DNA from: Cobetia crustatorum
GTDB taxonomy: Bacteria; Pseudomonadota; Gammaproteobacteria; Pseudomonadales; Halomonadaceae
Assembly: GCF_000591415.1 (NCBI RefSeq)
Contig: NZ_JEMF01000025.1
Span: forward strand, 1 to 64,000
Direction: 5' to 3'
DNA length: 64,000 bases
In this document: piece by piece, positions 30,002 to 39,421 of the stretch
Layout of the letters: the number at the start of each line of letters is the position of its first letter
How positions within the stretch are numbered: position 1 is the first letter of the stretch
Notes under the pieces: generated by a model
Database searches by the model: none
Seen by the model: the letters and a program-made list of their open reading frames with translations, nothing else
Told to the model about the DNA's origin: nothing
Translations under genes and position numbers: made by a program

Positions 30002-30751
30002 ATGAATATCGATATCCGTGAAGGTCAATCTGTCCCTCAGGTCACGTTCAAGATTCGCCGCGACGGTCGACTGGTTGATCGCACCAGTGACGATATCTTT
30101 ACTGGACGTAATGTGGTGGTCTTCGCACTGCCTGGCGCCTTCACCCCAACTTGCTCTTCCACTCACCTGCCGCGCTACAACGAGCTGGCAGACCGCTTCT
30201 ACGCCGCGGGTGTCGACGAGATCGTCTGCCTGTCAGTCAACGATGCCTTCGTGATGGAATCCTGGGGCGAGCATCAGGAAGCCGAGAACCTGAGCCTGAT
30301 TGCGGATGGCAATGGCGATTTCGCCGACGGCATGGGCATGCTGGTCGACAAGCGTGATCTCGGCTTTGGCAAGCGCAGCTGGCGCTATTCCATGCTGGTC
30401 CGCAATGGCGTGGTCGAGAAGCAGTTCATCGAACCACAGAAGCCGGGCGACCCCTTTGAAGTTTCCGATGCCGACACCATGCTCGATTACCTGGATGTCG
30501 ATGCCGGTCGTCCGAGCTTCGCCACCCTGTTCAGCAAGCCGGGCTGCCCGTACTGCGCACGTGCCAAACAGATGCTGGACGAGGCTCGTATCAGCTACGA
30601 GGTGATTGAAGTCGGCACCCGTGGCGTCACCTCCCGTTCACTGCGTGCCATGACCGGCCGCGCCACCGTACCGCAGGTCTGGATCGATGGTGAGCACATC
30701 GGTGGAAGTGATGAAGTCGCACGCTATTTCGGCAGCCTCACCAGCGCCTGA
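30002..30751 (+). CDS. Hybrid peroxiredoxin-glutaredoxin (Prx5/Grx fusion)
   Basis: A 249-residue two-domain antioxidant enzyme. Residues about 1-160 are a Prx5-type peroxiredoxin with the peroxidatic cysteine in PGAFTPTCSSTHLP. Residues about 172-249 are a glutaredoxin with the CPYC dithiol in KPGCPYCARAK and the glutathione-site motif TVPQVWIDGEHIGG. Known relatives reduce peroxides using glutathione supplied through the fused glutaredoxin. A lipoamide-dehydrogenase-like flavoprotein follows 109 bases later on the same strand and may be in the same transcript. Confidence 0.94.
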   Translation: MNIDIREGQSVPQVTFKIRRDGRLVDRTSDDIFTGRNVVVFALPGAFTPTCSSTHLPRYNELADRFYAAGVDEIVCLSVNDAFVMESWGEHQEAENLSLIADGNGDFADGMGMLVDKRDLGFGKRSWRYSMLVRNGVVEKQFIEPQKPGDPFEVSDADTMLDYLDVDAGRPSFATLFSKPGCPYCARAKQMLDEARISYEVIEVGTRGVTSRSLRAMTGRATVPQVWIDGEHIGGSDEVARYFGSLTSA

Positions 30752-30860
30752 GTCGTTACTTTTTTCTCACGCATGCCATGCCTATCACCCGGCAATCGCA
30801 AGCCTATCCCACTAATCAGTAAGGGCTCATGCCTACCACGGGCCTTCAGGAGAGTACGAG

Positions 30861-32345
30861 ATGAACGAACGCCAGGTTGAAGTCGCCATCATTGGCGCAG
30901 GCAGTGCAGGTCTCGGTGCCTATCGTGCCGCCAAGGCACACACCGATTCCGTTGTCATGATCGAAGGTGGCCCTTACGGCACGACCTGTGCCCGTGTCGG
31001 CTGCATGCCCTCCAAACTTCTGATCAGTGCGGCAGAAGCGGCGCATCACGCCCGTGATGCCGGCTCTTTCGGCATCGAGATCCAGGGCGAGGTCAAGGTC
31101 AACGGTCGCGCCGTGATGGATCGCGTCAAACGTGAGCGTGACCGCTTCGTCGGTTTCGTGATCGAGTCCATCGAAGGTATTCCGTCACATGATCGTCTAC
31201 GTGGCAACGCGCGTTTTGAAACTGCCAATAGCCTGATCATCGGCGACAACGAGACCCGCGTGACCTTCGAGCGCGTCATCATCGCGACCGGTTCACGCCC
31301 CAGCTATCCGGGCTTCTTCGATAACGCCGGTGATCGCCTGATCATCAATGACAACGTGTTCGAGTGGAATGATCTACCTGAGTCCGTCGCAGTCTTCGGC
31401 CCCGGCGTCATCGGGCTCGAATTGGGTCAAGCGCTCAGTCGACTGGGGGTGCGTATCCGCATGTTTGGGGTCGGCGGTGCCATCGGGCCGCTACGCGACG
31501 AGACAATCCGTGCCAATGCTGATCGCGTCTTCAATGAAGAGTTCTACCTGGACCCCGACGCCAAGGTCGAGAAGATCGAACGCGTCGAAGACGAGAACGG
31601 TGCCGGCGTGGAGATCACCTTCATCGAACGCGGTAGCGACGCGCGCCTGACCGAGCGCTTCGATTACCTGCTCGCCGCCACCGGGCGCCGCCCGAATGTA
31701 GACCGTCTCAATATCGAGGCGCTGAATCTCAAACTGGATGAACGCGGCGTGCCGATCTTCAATCGTCATACCCTGCAGACTCGCTATTGCGACGACAAAC
31801 CAAGCAATGTGTTCATTGTGGGCGACGCCAATAATGACTTGCCGCTGCTGCATGAAGCCTCGGATGAAGGCCGTATCGCGGGTGACAACGCAGGTCGCTT
31901 CCCCGATGTGCGCGCAGGACATCGCAAAAGCACTATTGCTGTCGTGTTCAGCGATCCGCAGATGGCGACCATCGGGCTATCCACTGCCGAGATCGAGCAG
32001 CGCTATGGTGCCTGTGATTGCTACGCGGTCGGGGAAGTCGACTTCACTGGCCAAGGCCGCTCCCGCGTGATGCGCATGAACAAAGGCATGCTACGCGTCT
32101 ACGGCGAGCAAGGAACGGGCCTGCTGCTAGGCGCCGAGATCTTCGGCCCACGCGCAGAGCATCTTGCTCACTTGCTGGCGTGGGCACATCAACAGCGCAT
32201 GACCATCGAGCAGATGCTGGAGATGCCCTTCTATCATCCGGTGATCGAAGAAGGCCTGCGTACCGCACTGCGTGACCTCAATGCCAACTTGCAACTGGGG
32301 CCAGCTATCGTCGAGCGCTGCATGGAATGTGGTCCGGGTGACTGA
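30861..32345 (+). CDS. Dihydrolipoamide dehydrogenase-like disulfide oxidoreductase
   Basis: A 494-residue class I pyridine nucleotide-disulfide oxidoreductase. It has the FAD motif GAGSAGLGAY, the redox pair C-x4-C in GTTCARVGCMPSK, the NAD(P) motif GPGVIGLELGQAL, and GDANNDLPLLHEA for FAD. The C-terminal catalytic region reads FYHPVIEEGL, keeping the His but not the HPHPTLSE wording of Lpd from 2-oxoacid complexes. No 2-oxoacid dehydrogenase genes are near, but a peroxiredoxin-glutaredoxin is directly upstream, so a role in thiol redox defence is plausible. GGAG lies ahead of the ATG. Substrate is unproven. Confidence 0.88.
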   Translation: MNERQVEVAIIGAGSAGLGAYRAAKAHTDSVVMIEGGPYGTTCARVGCMPSKLLISAAEAAHHARDAGSFGIEIQGEVKVNGRAVMDRVKRERDRFVGFVIESIEGIPSHDRLRGNARFETANSLIIGDNETRVTFERVIIATGSRPSYPGFFDNAGDRLIINDNVFEWNDLPESVAVFGPGVIGLELGQALSRLGVRIRMFGVGGAIGPLRDETIRANADRVFNEEFYLDPDAKVEKIERVEDENGAGVEITFIERGSDARLTERFDYLLAATGRRPNVDRLNIEALNLKLDERGVPIFNRHTLQTRYCDDKPSNVFIVGDANNDLPLLHEASDEGRIAGDNAGRFPDVRAGHRKSTIAVVFSDPQMATIGLSTAEIEQRYGACDCYAVGEVDFTGQGRSRVMRMNKGMLRVYGEQGTGLLLGAEIFGPRAEHLAHLLAWAHQQRMTIEQMLEMPFYHPVIEEGLRTALRDLNANLQLGPAIVERCMECGPGD

Positions 32346-32485
32346 GTCTTTCGTGAGTTGACGCCTTCAGGCAACCCACGTACGAATGCCCTATGCTCTA
32401 GGCACAGGTTGCATGCCGCCGGTAGCCATCCGAGTGACTATCGGCATTCATTGAACGACTCCCTGTGGGGAGCAGGAGGCCTGCC

Positions 32486-32905
32486 ATGAAAGCAGCGCAA
32501 CTCACGGTTCCCTCGATTATTCGCGACATCATGTCCCGCGATTGCTATCGAGTGAAGGCACGCACCAGCATTCTCGAACTCGCACAGGGCCTGACACACC
32601 ATCGTCTACCCGGTGTACCTGTCGTCGATGACCTAGACCGTCTGATCGGCTTTATCTCAGAGCAAGACATTCTCGGCAAGCTACTCGACAGTGCCTACCA
32701 CTGCGGCCAACACGCCCATGTCGGTGATTTGATGCGCAATGAAGTACTTAGCGTCAGCCCCAGTGACAGCATCACTGATCTGGCGCAACGAATGAACGGT
32801 CAGCGCCCCAAGGTCTACCCCGTTGTTGAGCAGGGCCGCCTACTGGGCCTGGTGACTCGCCGAGATGTGCTGAGCGCACTATTGATCATGCAATCAGGCT
32901 GCTGA
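32486..32905 (+). CDS. Tandem CBS-domain protein
   Basis: A 139-residue protein made almost entirely of two CBS domains, about residues 13-70 (IIRDIMSRDCYRV to GFISEQDILG) and 80-137 (DLMRNEVLSVSPSDS to GLVTRRDVLSALL). Such stand-alone pairs bind adenine nucleotides or similar ligands and sense energy state. The ATG at 32486 has GGAGG 6 bases upstream. A long hairpin terminates the gene. Partner unknown. Confidence 0.9.
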   Translation: MKAAQLTVPSIIRDIMSRDCYRVKARTSILELAQGLTHHRLPGVPVVDDLDRLIGFISEQDILGKLLDSAYHCGQHAHVGDLMRNEVLSVSPSDSITDLAQRMNGQRPKVYPVVEQGRLLGLVTRRDVLSALLIMQSGC

Positions 32906-32930
32906 GTCCGTATCGCCATTCGAAAACGCT

Positions 32931-32980
32931 CCCCATGAAAATGCCCCGCTAGCACTCGCCAGCGGGGCATTTTCATGGGG
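32931..32980. terminator. Perfect 20-bp stem hairpin after the CBS gene
   Basis: The 20 bases at 32931-32950 are exactly complementary to 32961-32980 around a 10-base loop. The stem includes ATGCCCCGCT/AGCGGGGCAT. It is placed as the terminator of the CBS gene, though no T tract follows the stem. Confidence 0.65.
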
Positions 32981-33497
32981 GTGTCGACATCACCTGATAG
33001 CACTCTGCAGTACTACGTCGGATCGATGAACTATTACCCGATAGCTAATCAAGCAGGCGGCGACATATTTACCCGCCTGTCTCGTCAGGCACATTCACAT
33101 CGCAAGAAAAGTGACCGTTTCAGAAGAGCACCTTCCCGCGAACGTATACGTGGCGAGTGACTGCCTGAATTTGAACAAAAAAAAATCCGCCAGGAAAAAC
33201 CGTGGCGGAGATAAGAACAGTTAAAACCAGACATAACATCGCGATAACATCATATCCTTGCTTACTACGACCACCGCTTCTCGATTTCTATCCCGTTCAA
33301 CACAAAAAGATTCAGCCTTTTTTGTCACAATACTTTACTGGATGTGAAGACTGAACTACGTGCGTTGCCAACTGAAGACACCGCTGATATCAGCGAGGAA
33401 CGTAATACTGATCAGACGGCGCCGAGCTGACAAGCTCCTGCAGGACAGGCTAGCCTATCGCTACCTCCTATTGCCCTGTCGCCTCAAGGATTGATGC
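32981..33497. other. Gene-poor region upstream of dsdA
   Basis: About 517 bases without a supportable protein gene; a 61-codon plus frame at 32975-33160 has no ribosome site. It holds a clear minus-strand terminator (33177-33209) with no annotated gene before it, which suggests an untranslated RNA transcribed leftward from somewhere in 33210-33480. The dsdA promoter must also be here. Confidence 0.4.
33177..33209 (-). terminator. Orphan intrinsic terminator on the minus strand
   Basis: On the minus strand CCGCCA pairs with TGGCGG around a 10-base loop and is followed by A and a T9 run. This is a textbook intrinsic terminator, but no minus-strand gene lies upstream within the intergenic space. 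A small RNA ending here is the simplest explanation. Confidence 0.65.
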
Positions 33498-34888
33498 ATG
33501 CCCGTGACTCCTCACACGACCGCTGATCTCATCGCCCGCTTTCCTGAACTCGCATCACTTGTCGCCTACCAGGAAGCCAGCTGGATAAACCCTGACCAGC
33601 TGCCTTGTCGCGAAGCACTGGCCTCACCAGCACTGCAAGACAGCGGCCTGAGCCCCCAGGACGTTGATGAAGCCTGCGCACGTCTTACACGCTTCGCACC
33701 TTGGATAGCAGAGGCCTTTGCCGACACGCGTGATACGGCGGGGAACATCGAATCGCCGCTGATCGAAGCCCCAGCACTCCAGCATGCGTTATCGCTGATC
33801 ACGACGCCTGCCAATACACTCCCCGGCCGCTTGATGATCAAGTGTGATCACGCGCTGCCCGTCTCTGGCTCCATCAAGGCGCGTGGCGGCATTCACGAAG
33901 TGCTCAAGCATGCGGAGACACTCGCATTGGACAGTGGCCTACTCAGCACTGGCGATAATTATCGCGCCTTTGAACAATCCGCACTGCGTGAGCTGCTATC
34001 TCGGCACCACATTCTGGTGGGCTCTACCGGCAATCTGGGCTTGAGCATCGGCATCATGAGCGCACGACTCGGCTTTTGCGTCACCGTACATATGTCAGCA
34101 GATGCTCGCCAGTGGAAGAAGGACTTGCTGCGCGAACGCGGAGCACAGGTCGTCGAGCATTCCGGAGACTACAGCGAGGCCGTGGACACCGGACGGCGTG
34201 AGGCCCTTCAGCACCCCAACGCATACTTTATCGACGACGAAGGCTCGCGTGATCTGTTCAATGGCTATGCGACGGCAGCAAGAGAGCTTGAACAGCAGCT
34301 GGCAGCCCAGCGCATTCATATCGATGCCCAGCATCCGCTTTGCGTCTATCTGCCTGCGGTGTGGGGGGTGGTCCCGGGGGCGTGGCGTACGGTCTCAAAC
34401 TGGCCTTTGGCGATGCCGTACACTGTTTCTTCGCTGAACCCGTGCACTCGCCCTGCATGTTGCTGGGCATGCTGACCGGCGAACATGACGCCATTGCCGT
34501 GCAGGACATTGGCATCGATAACACCACCTGCGCCGATGGTCTGGCAGTGGGCCGTGCCTCGGCCTTTGTCGGGCGCGTCATGTCACCACTGCTGAGCGGC
34601 ATCTACACCCTGCAGGATGACACCTTGCTGGCACTGCTTGCGCTGGCCTATGACAGCGAAGGGTTGAGACTTGAACCCTCGGCACTGGCCGGCGTGCCGG
34701 GCATGCTACGCGTATTGGAGGATTCACCGCTCTGGCGGGCCTGGCGACAGCATGTCGGCCTGGATAGCCCGACGATACAGGCCAATACGACACACATCGT
34801 CTGGTCGACCGGCGGCAGCATGGTGCCACGTGCAGTGTGGGAAGAGGAATATCAGCGAGGCAAGGCACTGCTCGCCTCACGTCGCTGA
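33498..34888 (+). CDS. dsdA: D-serine dehydratase, one frameshift
   Basis: About 463 residues if repaired; it converts D-serine to pyruvate and ammonia using PLP. The PLP lysine is in [13 protein letters not shown], followed by the family's [14 protein letters not shown]. The frame breaks near 34355: [10 protein letters not shown] should read [17 protein letters not shown], the PLP-phosphate-binding glycine loop, restored by one added base. The second half continues intact ([36 protein letters not shown]). AAGGA stands 8 bases before the ATG. No dsdC-like regulator or D-serine transporter gene is adjacent. Confidence 0.92.
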
Positions 34889-34915
34889 GAGTCGCCTTAT
34901 TGAGTATTGAGGGGG

Positions 34916-35500
34916 CTATTGCATGAAGGCCTGCCAGAGCCAGGCACCCACGGCGACTAGCCCCACCAGACCCAACGGGCCTGAGTAGCGCTGCCACAGT
35001 GCCATCGCACGGTCTTCAAGCAGCGCTACCAGCGCGGCCAGCCCGAAATAGCGTACACCTCGCCCGATCAACGCCGCCAGCAGGAACAACCCCACGGGAT
35101 AACCGCTGGCGCCAGCGACCAGCATCGCGCTCTGGAAGGGGATCGGCACGATGCCGATCAGCACGATGGCGAGAAAGCCCTGTTCGCTGAAGCGTTGCTG
35201 GAACATATCAAAGGCCTGCTGACCGCCAAAGAATCCGATCAGGCTGTCACCCCAGAGTGCCAGTGCATGGGAGCCAAGATAGAAGCCCACCAACGCCGCC
35301 GACAGATTGCCCGCCAATGCCACGGCAGCTATCCGCCAGCGGCGCTCAGGATGACGCAGCATCCACGGGATCAGAATCACCTCAATCGGAATCGGGATCA
35401 GCAGCGTCTCCAGCACTGAAGCGAAGAACAGCCACAGCATGGCGTGACGCGAGCGATTGAGACGATCGAGCCAGTCACTGGCAGAAGAGAGTTTCAACAT
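34916..35500 (-). CDS. YqaA-type membrane protein (VTT/DedA-related)
   Basis: A 194-residue inner-membrane protein with four to five hydrophobic segments. ASVLETLLIPIPIEVILIPW at the N-terminus and the later IGIVPIPFQSAMLVAGASG match the YqaA/VTT family, related to DedA. Its role may be lipid handling or membrane homeostasis, but it is not established. It is convergent with dsdA, with 27 bases between the stop codons. Confidence 0.85.
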   Translation of the reverse strand: MLKLSSASDWLDRLNRSRHAMLWLFFASVLETLLIPIPIEVILIPWMLRHPERRWRIAAVALAGNLSAALVGFYLGSHALALWGDSLIGFFGGQQAFDMFQQRFSEQGFLAIVLIGIVPIPFQSAMLVAGASGYPVGLFLLAALIGRGVRYFGLAALVALLEDRAMALWQRYSGPLGLVGLVAVGAWLWQAFMQ

Positions 35501-35597
35501 GGTGGCAGCATGGCTTCCGAGTAGATGATCCGCCTACTTTGCCCTGAGTGAACTCGCGCGGCTACTCCTCGCGCTTCGTCACATCGAATTTTTTCTG

Positions 35598-36386
35598 CTA
35601 CCCAAACCCTTCCAGACGCATCGCTGATCGCACTAGCCGTTCGTCCTCTGCCTCCAGTTCACGCAAACTGTCACGAATGCTGTGCAAGTGATGCAGCGCC
35701 GCCTGTTCGGCCACCTCAGGAAGCTGGTCCATCACGGCACGATAGATCGCCGTGTGCTGAGCATTGATCTGTCCACGAGGAATAGGTCGGTGATAGAGAT
35801 TGCGCAACGACGCGAAGACCGAACTCAATAGCAGGTCATTGATGCCCTGCAGCGTATGTACCAGTACCGGATTGTGTGATGCCTCACAGATGGCGTGATG
35901 GAAAGCATGATCCAGGCGAGCCAGCTGCTGGGCATCTGGCAGCGTATCGCCCGTCGCTTCACGTATGCAGGCTGCCATCGCTTCATAGTGGCGGCGAATC
36001 AATACGCGGTCAGCCGGCGTCCCCCGTTGTGCTGCGAGTCGCGCCGACTCGCCCTCCAGCAACGCCCTTACCTCCAGTAAATCGTAGAGTGTGCGCGGAT
36101 GATCACGAAACAGATGCATCAGTGGGCTGATATCAGCACTCGGCAGCAGCTGCGCGACGCTTGAACCCTTCCCGTGACGCGTTTCAATGATGCCCTTGCC
36201 ACGCAACAGTCTCAGTCCTTCGCGCAGCGAGGGGCGCGAGATCCCCAATCGCTCACACAGGCGACGCTCAGAGGGAATCATCTGACCCGGCTTCAGTACG
36301 CCATCGAGTATCAATTGCTCAAGACGTGCCGCGGCTTGCTCGGGCGCCCGCAGATCAGATGGCAGAGCACTGTTCATTACCTGCAT
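35598..36386 (-). CDS. glcC: GntR/FadR-family regulator, probable GlcC
   Basis: A 262-residue regulator. The N-terminal winged helix (PSERRLCERLGISRPSLREG) is followed by an all-helical FCD effector domain from about residue 85. FCD metal-site histidines lie in LDHAFHHAICEASHN and in INAQHTAIYRAV. ATG 36386 was chosen for AGAGGT 6 bases upstream; other in-frame starts reach 36455. It is divergent from glcDEFG, and the shared region has two perfect TGGTCAGACCA palindromes. GlcC of E. coli responds to glycolate, and the same is likely here. Confidence 0.88.
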   Translation of the reverse strand: MQVMNSALPSDLRAPEQAAARLEQLILDGVLKPGQMIPSERRLCERLGISRPSLREGLRLLRGKGIIETRHGKGSSVAQLLPSADISPLMHLFRDHPRTLYDLLEVRALLEGESARLAAQRGTPADRVLIRRHYEAMAACIREATGDTLPDAQQLARLDHAFHHAICEASHNPVLVHTLQGINDLLLSSVFASLRNLYHRPIPRGQINAQHTAIYRAVMDQLPEVAEQAALHHLHSIRDSLRELEAEDERLVRSAMRLEGFG

Positions 36387-36436
36387 CGCTGACCTCTTTG
36401 TGTCGTTTTTCGTTGTCATCAATCGCGGCGATTCAC

Positions 36437-36447
36437 TGGTCAGACCA
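36437..36447. promoter_or_regulatory. FadR-family operator, copy 1 (glcC side)
   Basis: TGGTC-A-GACCA is a perfect palindrome matching the TnGTnnnACnA pattern of FadR-type GntR regulators. It is repeated 78 bases away at 36515-36525. It lies in the glcC leader and could mediate autoregulation. Confidence 0.7.
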
Positions 36448-36514
36448 CTCTTCACACCCTACAGACATCCCTATCAAACAGACGAGCACTAGCGACAGTC
36501 ACTAGACGAATGTC

Positions 36515-36525
36515 TGGTCAGACCA
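36515..36525. promoter_or_regulatory. FadR-family operator, copy 2 (glcD side)
   Basis: Second identical TGGTCAGACCA palindrome, 71 bases before the glcD start and therefore near its promoter. With copy 1 it fits cooperative or divergent control by GlcC. Confidence 0.7.
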
Positions 36526-36596
36526 CTTGACTCATACATGGACAATGCGAGGTCTGCACGCCAGATTGAAGATCTGACCGTTTCGGGAGTCGCCTC

Positions 36597-38095
36597 ATGA
36601 ATATCCTGTACGACCCAGCGCTGGATGGACCGCTGACGCAACACGACAAGGCCAAGGTACTGGCACATCTCACGGCGATGCTGCCGAGCCTGACGCTACT
36701 GCACCGTGAAGAAGACCTGCACCCTTTCGAGTGTGATGGTCTGGCGGCCTATCGCGTCATGCCGATGCTGGTCGCGCTGCCTGAGTGCGTCGAGCAGGTC
36801 GCCGCCCTGCTGCGCGAGTGCCATGCCCTTGGCGTACCTGTGGTCACGCGAGGTGCTGGCACCGGCCTTTCCGGCGGCGCATTGCCCTTGGAACAGGGGG
36901 TGTTGCTGGTGATGTCACGTATGGCGAGAATTCTTGAGATTGACCCTGATGCACGCATAGCACGTCTGGAACCCGGCGTGCGCAATCTCGCGATTTCAGA
37001 AGCAGCCGCCCCCTATGGCCTCTACTACGCCCCGGACCCCTCCTCCCAGATCGCCTGTTCCATCGGCGGCAACGTCGCTGAAAATGCCGGTGGCGTGCAC
37101 TGCCTCAAGTACGGTTTGACCGTGCATAACCTGCTCAAACTGGAAGTGCTGACCATCGAAGGCGAGCCGATGACACTTGGCGCCGACAGCCTCGATGCCG
37201 CGGGACTGGACATGCTTGCGCTGTTCACGGGCTCCGAGGGCATGCTGGGTGTGGTAACGGAAGTGACGGTTCGTCTACTGCCAAAACCGGAGACTGCAAG
37301 GTACTGATGGCGAGCTTCGATGATATCGACAAGGCGGGTCGCGCCGTCGGTGACATCATCGCCTGCGGCATCATTCCTGGTGGCCTGGAGATGATGGATA
37401 ACCTGGCCATTCGCGCCGCTGAAGACTTCATTCATGCTGGCTACCCGATCGAGGCGACTGCCATCCTGCTGTGTGAACTGGATGGTGCCGAAGGGGATGT
37501 CAGTGACGACTGCGCGCGAGTGCGTGAGGTGCTGGAGCTCGCCGGCGCCACCGAGATTCGTCTGGCACGTGACGAGCAGGAGCGCGCGCGCTTCTGGGCA
37601 GGACGCAAGAATGCCTTCCCTGCCGTCGGTCGCATGTCGCCTGACTATTACTGCATGGATGGCACCATCCCTCGCCGCGAACTCCCGACAGTGCTGACCG
37701 GAATTGCCGAGCTTTCACGCCAGTCGGGACTGGCCGTCGCCAATGTGTTTCATGCAGGTGACGGCAACATGCACCCGCTGATCCTGTTCGATGCCAATCG
37801 TCCCGGCGAACTTGAGCTGGCCGAGGACGTCGGCGGCAAGATCCTCGAACTGTGTGTGGCCGCCGGTGGCAGTATCACCGGTGAACATGGCGTGGGCCGC
37901 GAGAAGATCAATCAGATGTGCGCTCAGTTCACCAGCGATGAAATCACCGTCTTTCATGCTGTGAAGGCTGCCTTCGACCCGACTGGCCTGCTCAATCCCG
38001 GCAAGAATATCCCGACCCTGGCGCGGTGTGCTGAATTTGGTGCCATGCATGTACACCACAACCAGCTGCCGCACCCCGAGCTGCCGCGTTTTTGA
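36597..38095 (+). CDS. glcD: Glycolate oxidase FAD-binding subunit GlcD, one frameshift
   Basis: 499 residues when repaired, the same length as E. coli GlcD. It oxidises glycolate to glyoxylate with FAD. The FAD-binding segment is TRGAGTGLSGGALP, followed by YAPDPSSQIACSIGGNVAENAGG; the C-terminal half has NVFHAGDGNMHPL and ITGEHGVGREK. The frame breaks near 37298, where LLPKPETA should continue (K/R)VLMASFDDID; one added A restores it. The second half begins with ATG 37307, but no ribosome site supports independent translation. Confidence 0.94.
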
Positions 38096-38165
38096 TCATC
38101 CGTCGTACTGCTGATCTGTCGGCTTCGCGTTGAACGAAGGCTGCACTGCCACACAAGGACATGAC

Positions 38166-39356
38166 ATGTCAGAGCCATCCCCTGTTTCTCAGCGTCAAGT
38201 ACCGGCCCATGCCGAGTATGCCCACGGTAATCAGAGCGGACATGACGCGAGTGAGGCACTCGGTGAACAGGTGCGCGCAGCACATGCGGCACAGCGCCCG
38301 CTACGCATCACCGGCAGTGGCAGCAAGGCCTTTCTCGGCCGGACAGTCGAGGCCGATGAAGTGCTCGACATGCGTGCACATCACGGCATCACTCACTATG
38401 ACCCCGTGGAGCTGATGGTCTCGGTACGTGCTGGCACCCCTCTCGCTGAGCTTGAGGCCGTGCTGGCCGAGCAGCATCAGCACCTGAGCTGCGAGCCGCC
38501 GCACTTCGGAGCGAATGCCACTGTCGGGGGCACGCTTGCTTGCGGGCTATCGGGCCCACGCCGCCCGTGGAGTGGCAGTCTGCGTGATCTGGTGTTGGGT
38601 ACGCGCATCATCAGTGCCGAGGGCAAGGCATTGCGCTTTGGCGGTGAGGTGATGAAGAACGTTGCCGGGTATGACCTTTCGCGCCTGATGACCGGCGCAC
38701 AAGGCACGCTGGGCGCCATCAGCGAAGTCTCCCTCAAGGTGATGCCGCGCCCAGCGGCGAGTCAGTCACTGCGTCTTGAGCTGTCCCTGGACGAGACGCT
38801 CACACGGCTTACCGCCTGGGGGCGCACACCACTGCCGATCTCCGCTGCCAGCTGGCAGGCCGGTACATTATCCCTGCGGCTGGAAGGCGGGATGCGCTCC
38901 GTAGAAGCCGGCGTGACGATGCTAGGGGGCGAGTCACTGCACGCGATCGAAGCGGCCCGTTACTGGTCAGACCTGCGCGAGCACCAACTTCCCTTTTTCA
39001 CGACTCATGCCAGCCATGAGGCGCTATGGCGCCTGTCGCTGCCATTGGTGCTCAACCATGGCGATTGGCAAGCCGCCGTCAGCGAAACGCTGGGCCATAT
39101 TGATGAGGCAGACCTGCTGTGTGACTGGGCCGGTGCGCAGCGCTGGCTTTACAGCGATGCGCCTGCCGAGCGCGTCCGTCAGCTAGCGCATCGCCTGGGC
39201 GGTCACGCTGTCTGCTACACGCCAGGCGTGGTCAGTGAGCAAGACAGCCCACTGATGCCTCTGAACACGATCAATGCCCGCTATCACGTACAGCTCAAGC
39301 AGCAGCTCGATCCACTCGGCATCCTGAATTCCGGCCGACTATATGCAGGGCTATAA
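38166..39356 (+). CDS. glcE: Glycolate oxidase subunit GlcE
   Basis: A 396-residue FAD-binding subunit of glycolate oxidase. It has the PCMH-type FAD domain (RITGSGSKAFLG, EPPHFGANATVGGTLACGLS, MKNVAGYDLSRLMTGAQGTL). Start ATG 38166 has AAGGA 7 bases upstream. It lies 70 bases after glcD and before glcF and forms the GlcDEF membrane-associated complex. A histidine-rich N-terminal extension of about 30 residues is not typical of E. coli GlcE. Confidence 0.92.
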   Translation: MSEPSPVSQRQVPAHAEYAHGNQSGHDASEALGEQVRAAHAAQRPLRITGSGSKAFLGRTVEADEVLDMRAHHGITHYDPVELMVSVRAGTPLAELEAVLAEQHQHLSCEPPHFGANATVGGTLACGLSGPRRPWSGSLRDLVLGTRIISAEGKALRFGGEVMKNVAGYDLSRLMTGAQGTLGAISEVSLKVMPRPAASQSLRLELSLDETLTRLTAWGRTPLPISAASWQAGTLSLRLEGGMRSVEAGVTMLGGESLHAIEAARYWSDLREHQLPFFTTHASHEALWRLSLPLVLNHGDWQAAVSETLGHIDEADLLCDWAGAQRWLYSDAPAERVRQLAHRLGGHAVCYTPGVVSEQDSPLMPLNTINARYHVQLKQQLDPLGILNSGRLYAGL

Positions 39357-39421
39357 GGCACAAGCATTGATACCGCAATGATAAATAGAGAACTCTGCCC
39401 TATTTCAAGGAAGGCCTGACC

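Noticed and set aside
32975-33160. 61-codon plus-strand frame after the CBS gene
   Set aside because: Starts within the terminator hairpin and has no ribosome site or domain.
37307-38095. Second half of glcD as a separate gene
   Set aside because: No ribosome site, and the two halves together give the exact GlcD length and motif order; one missing base explains the split.
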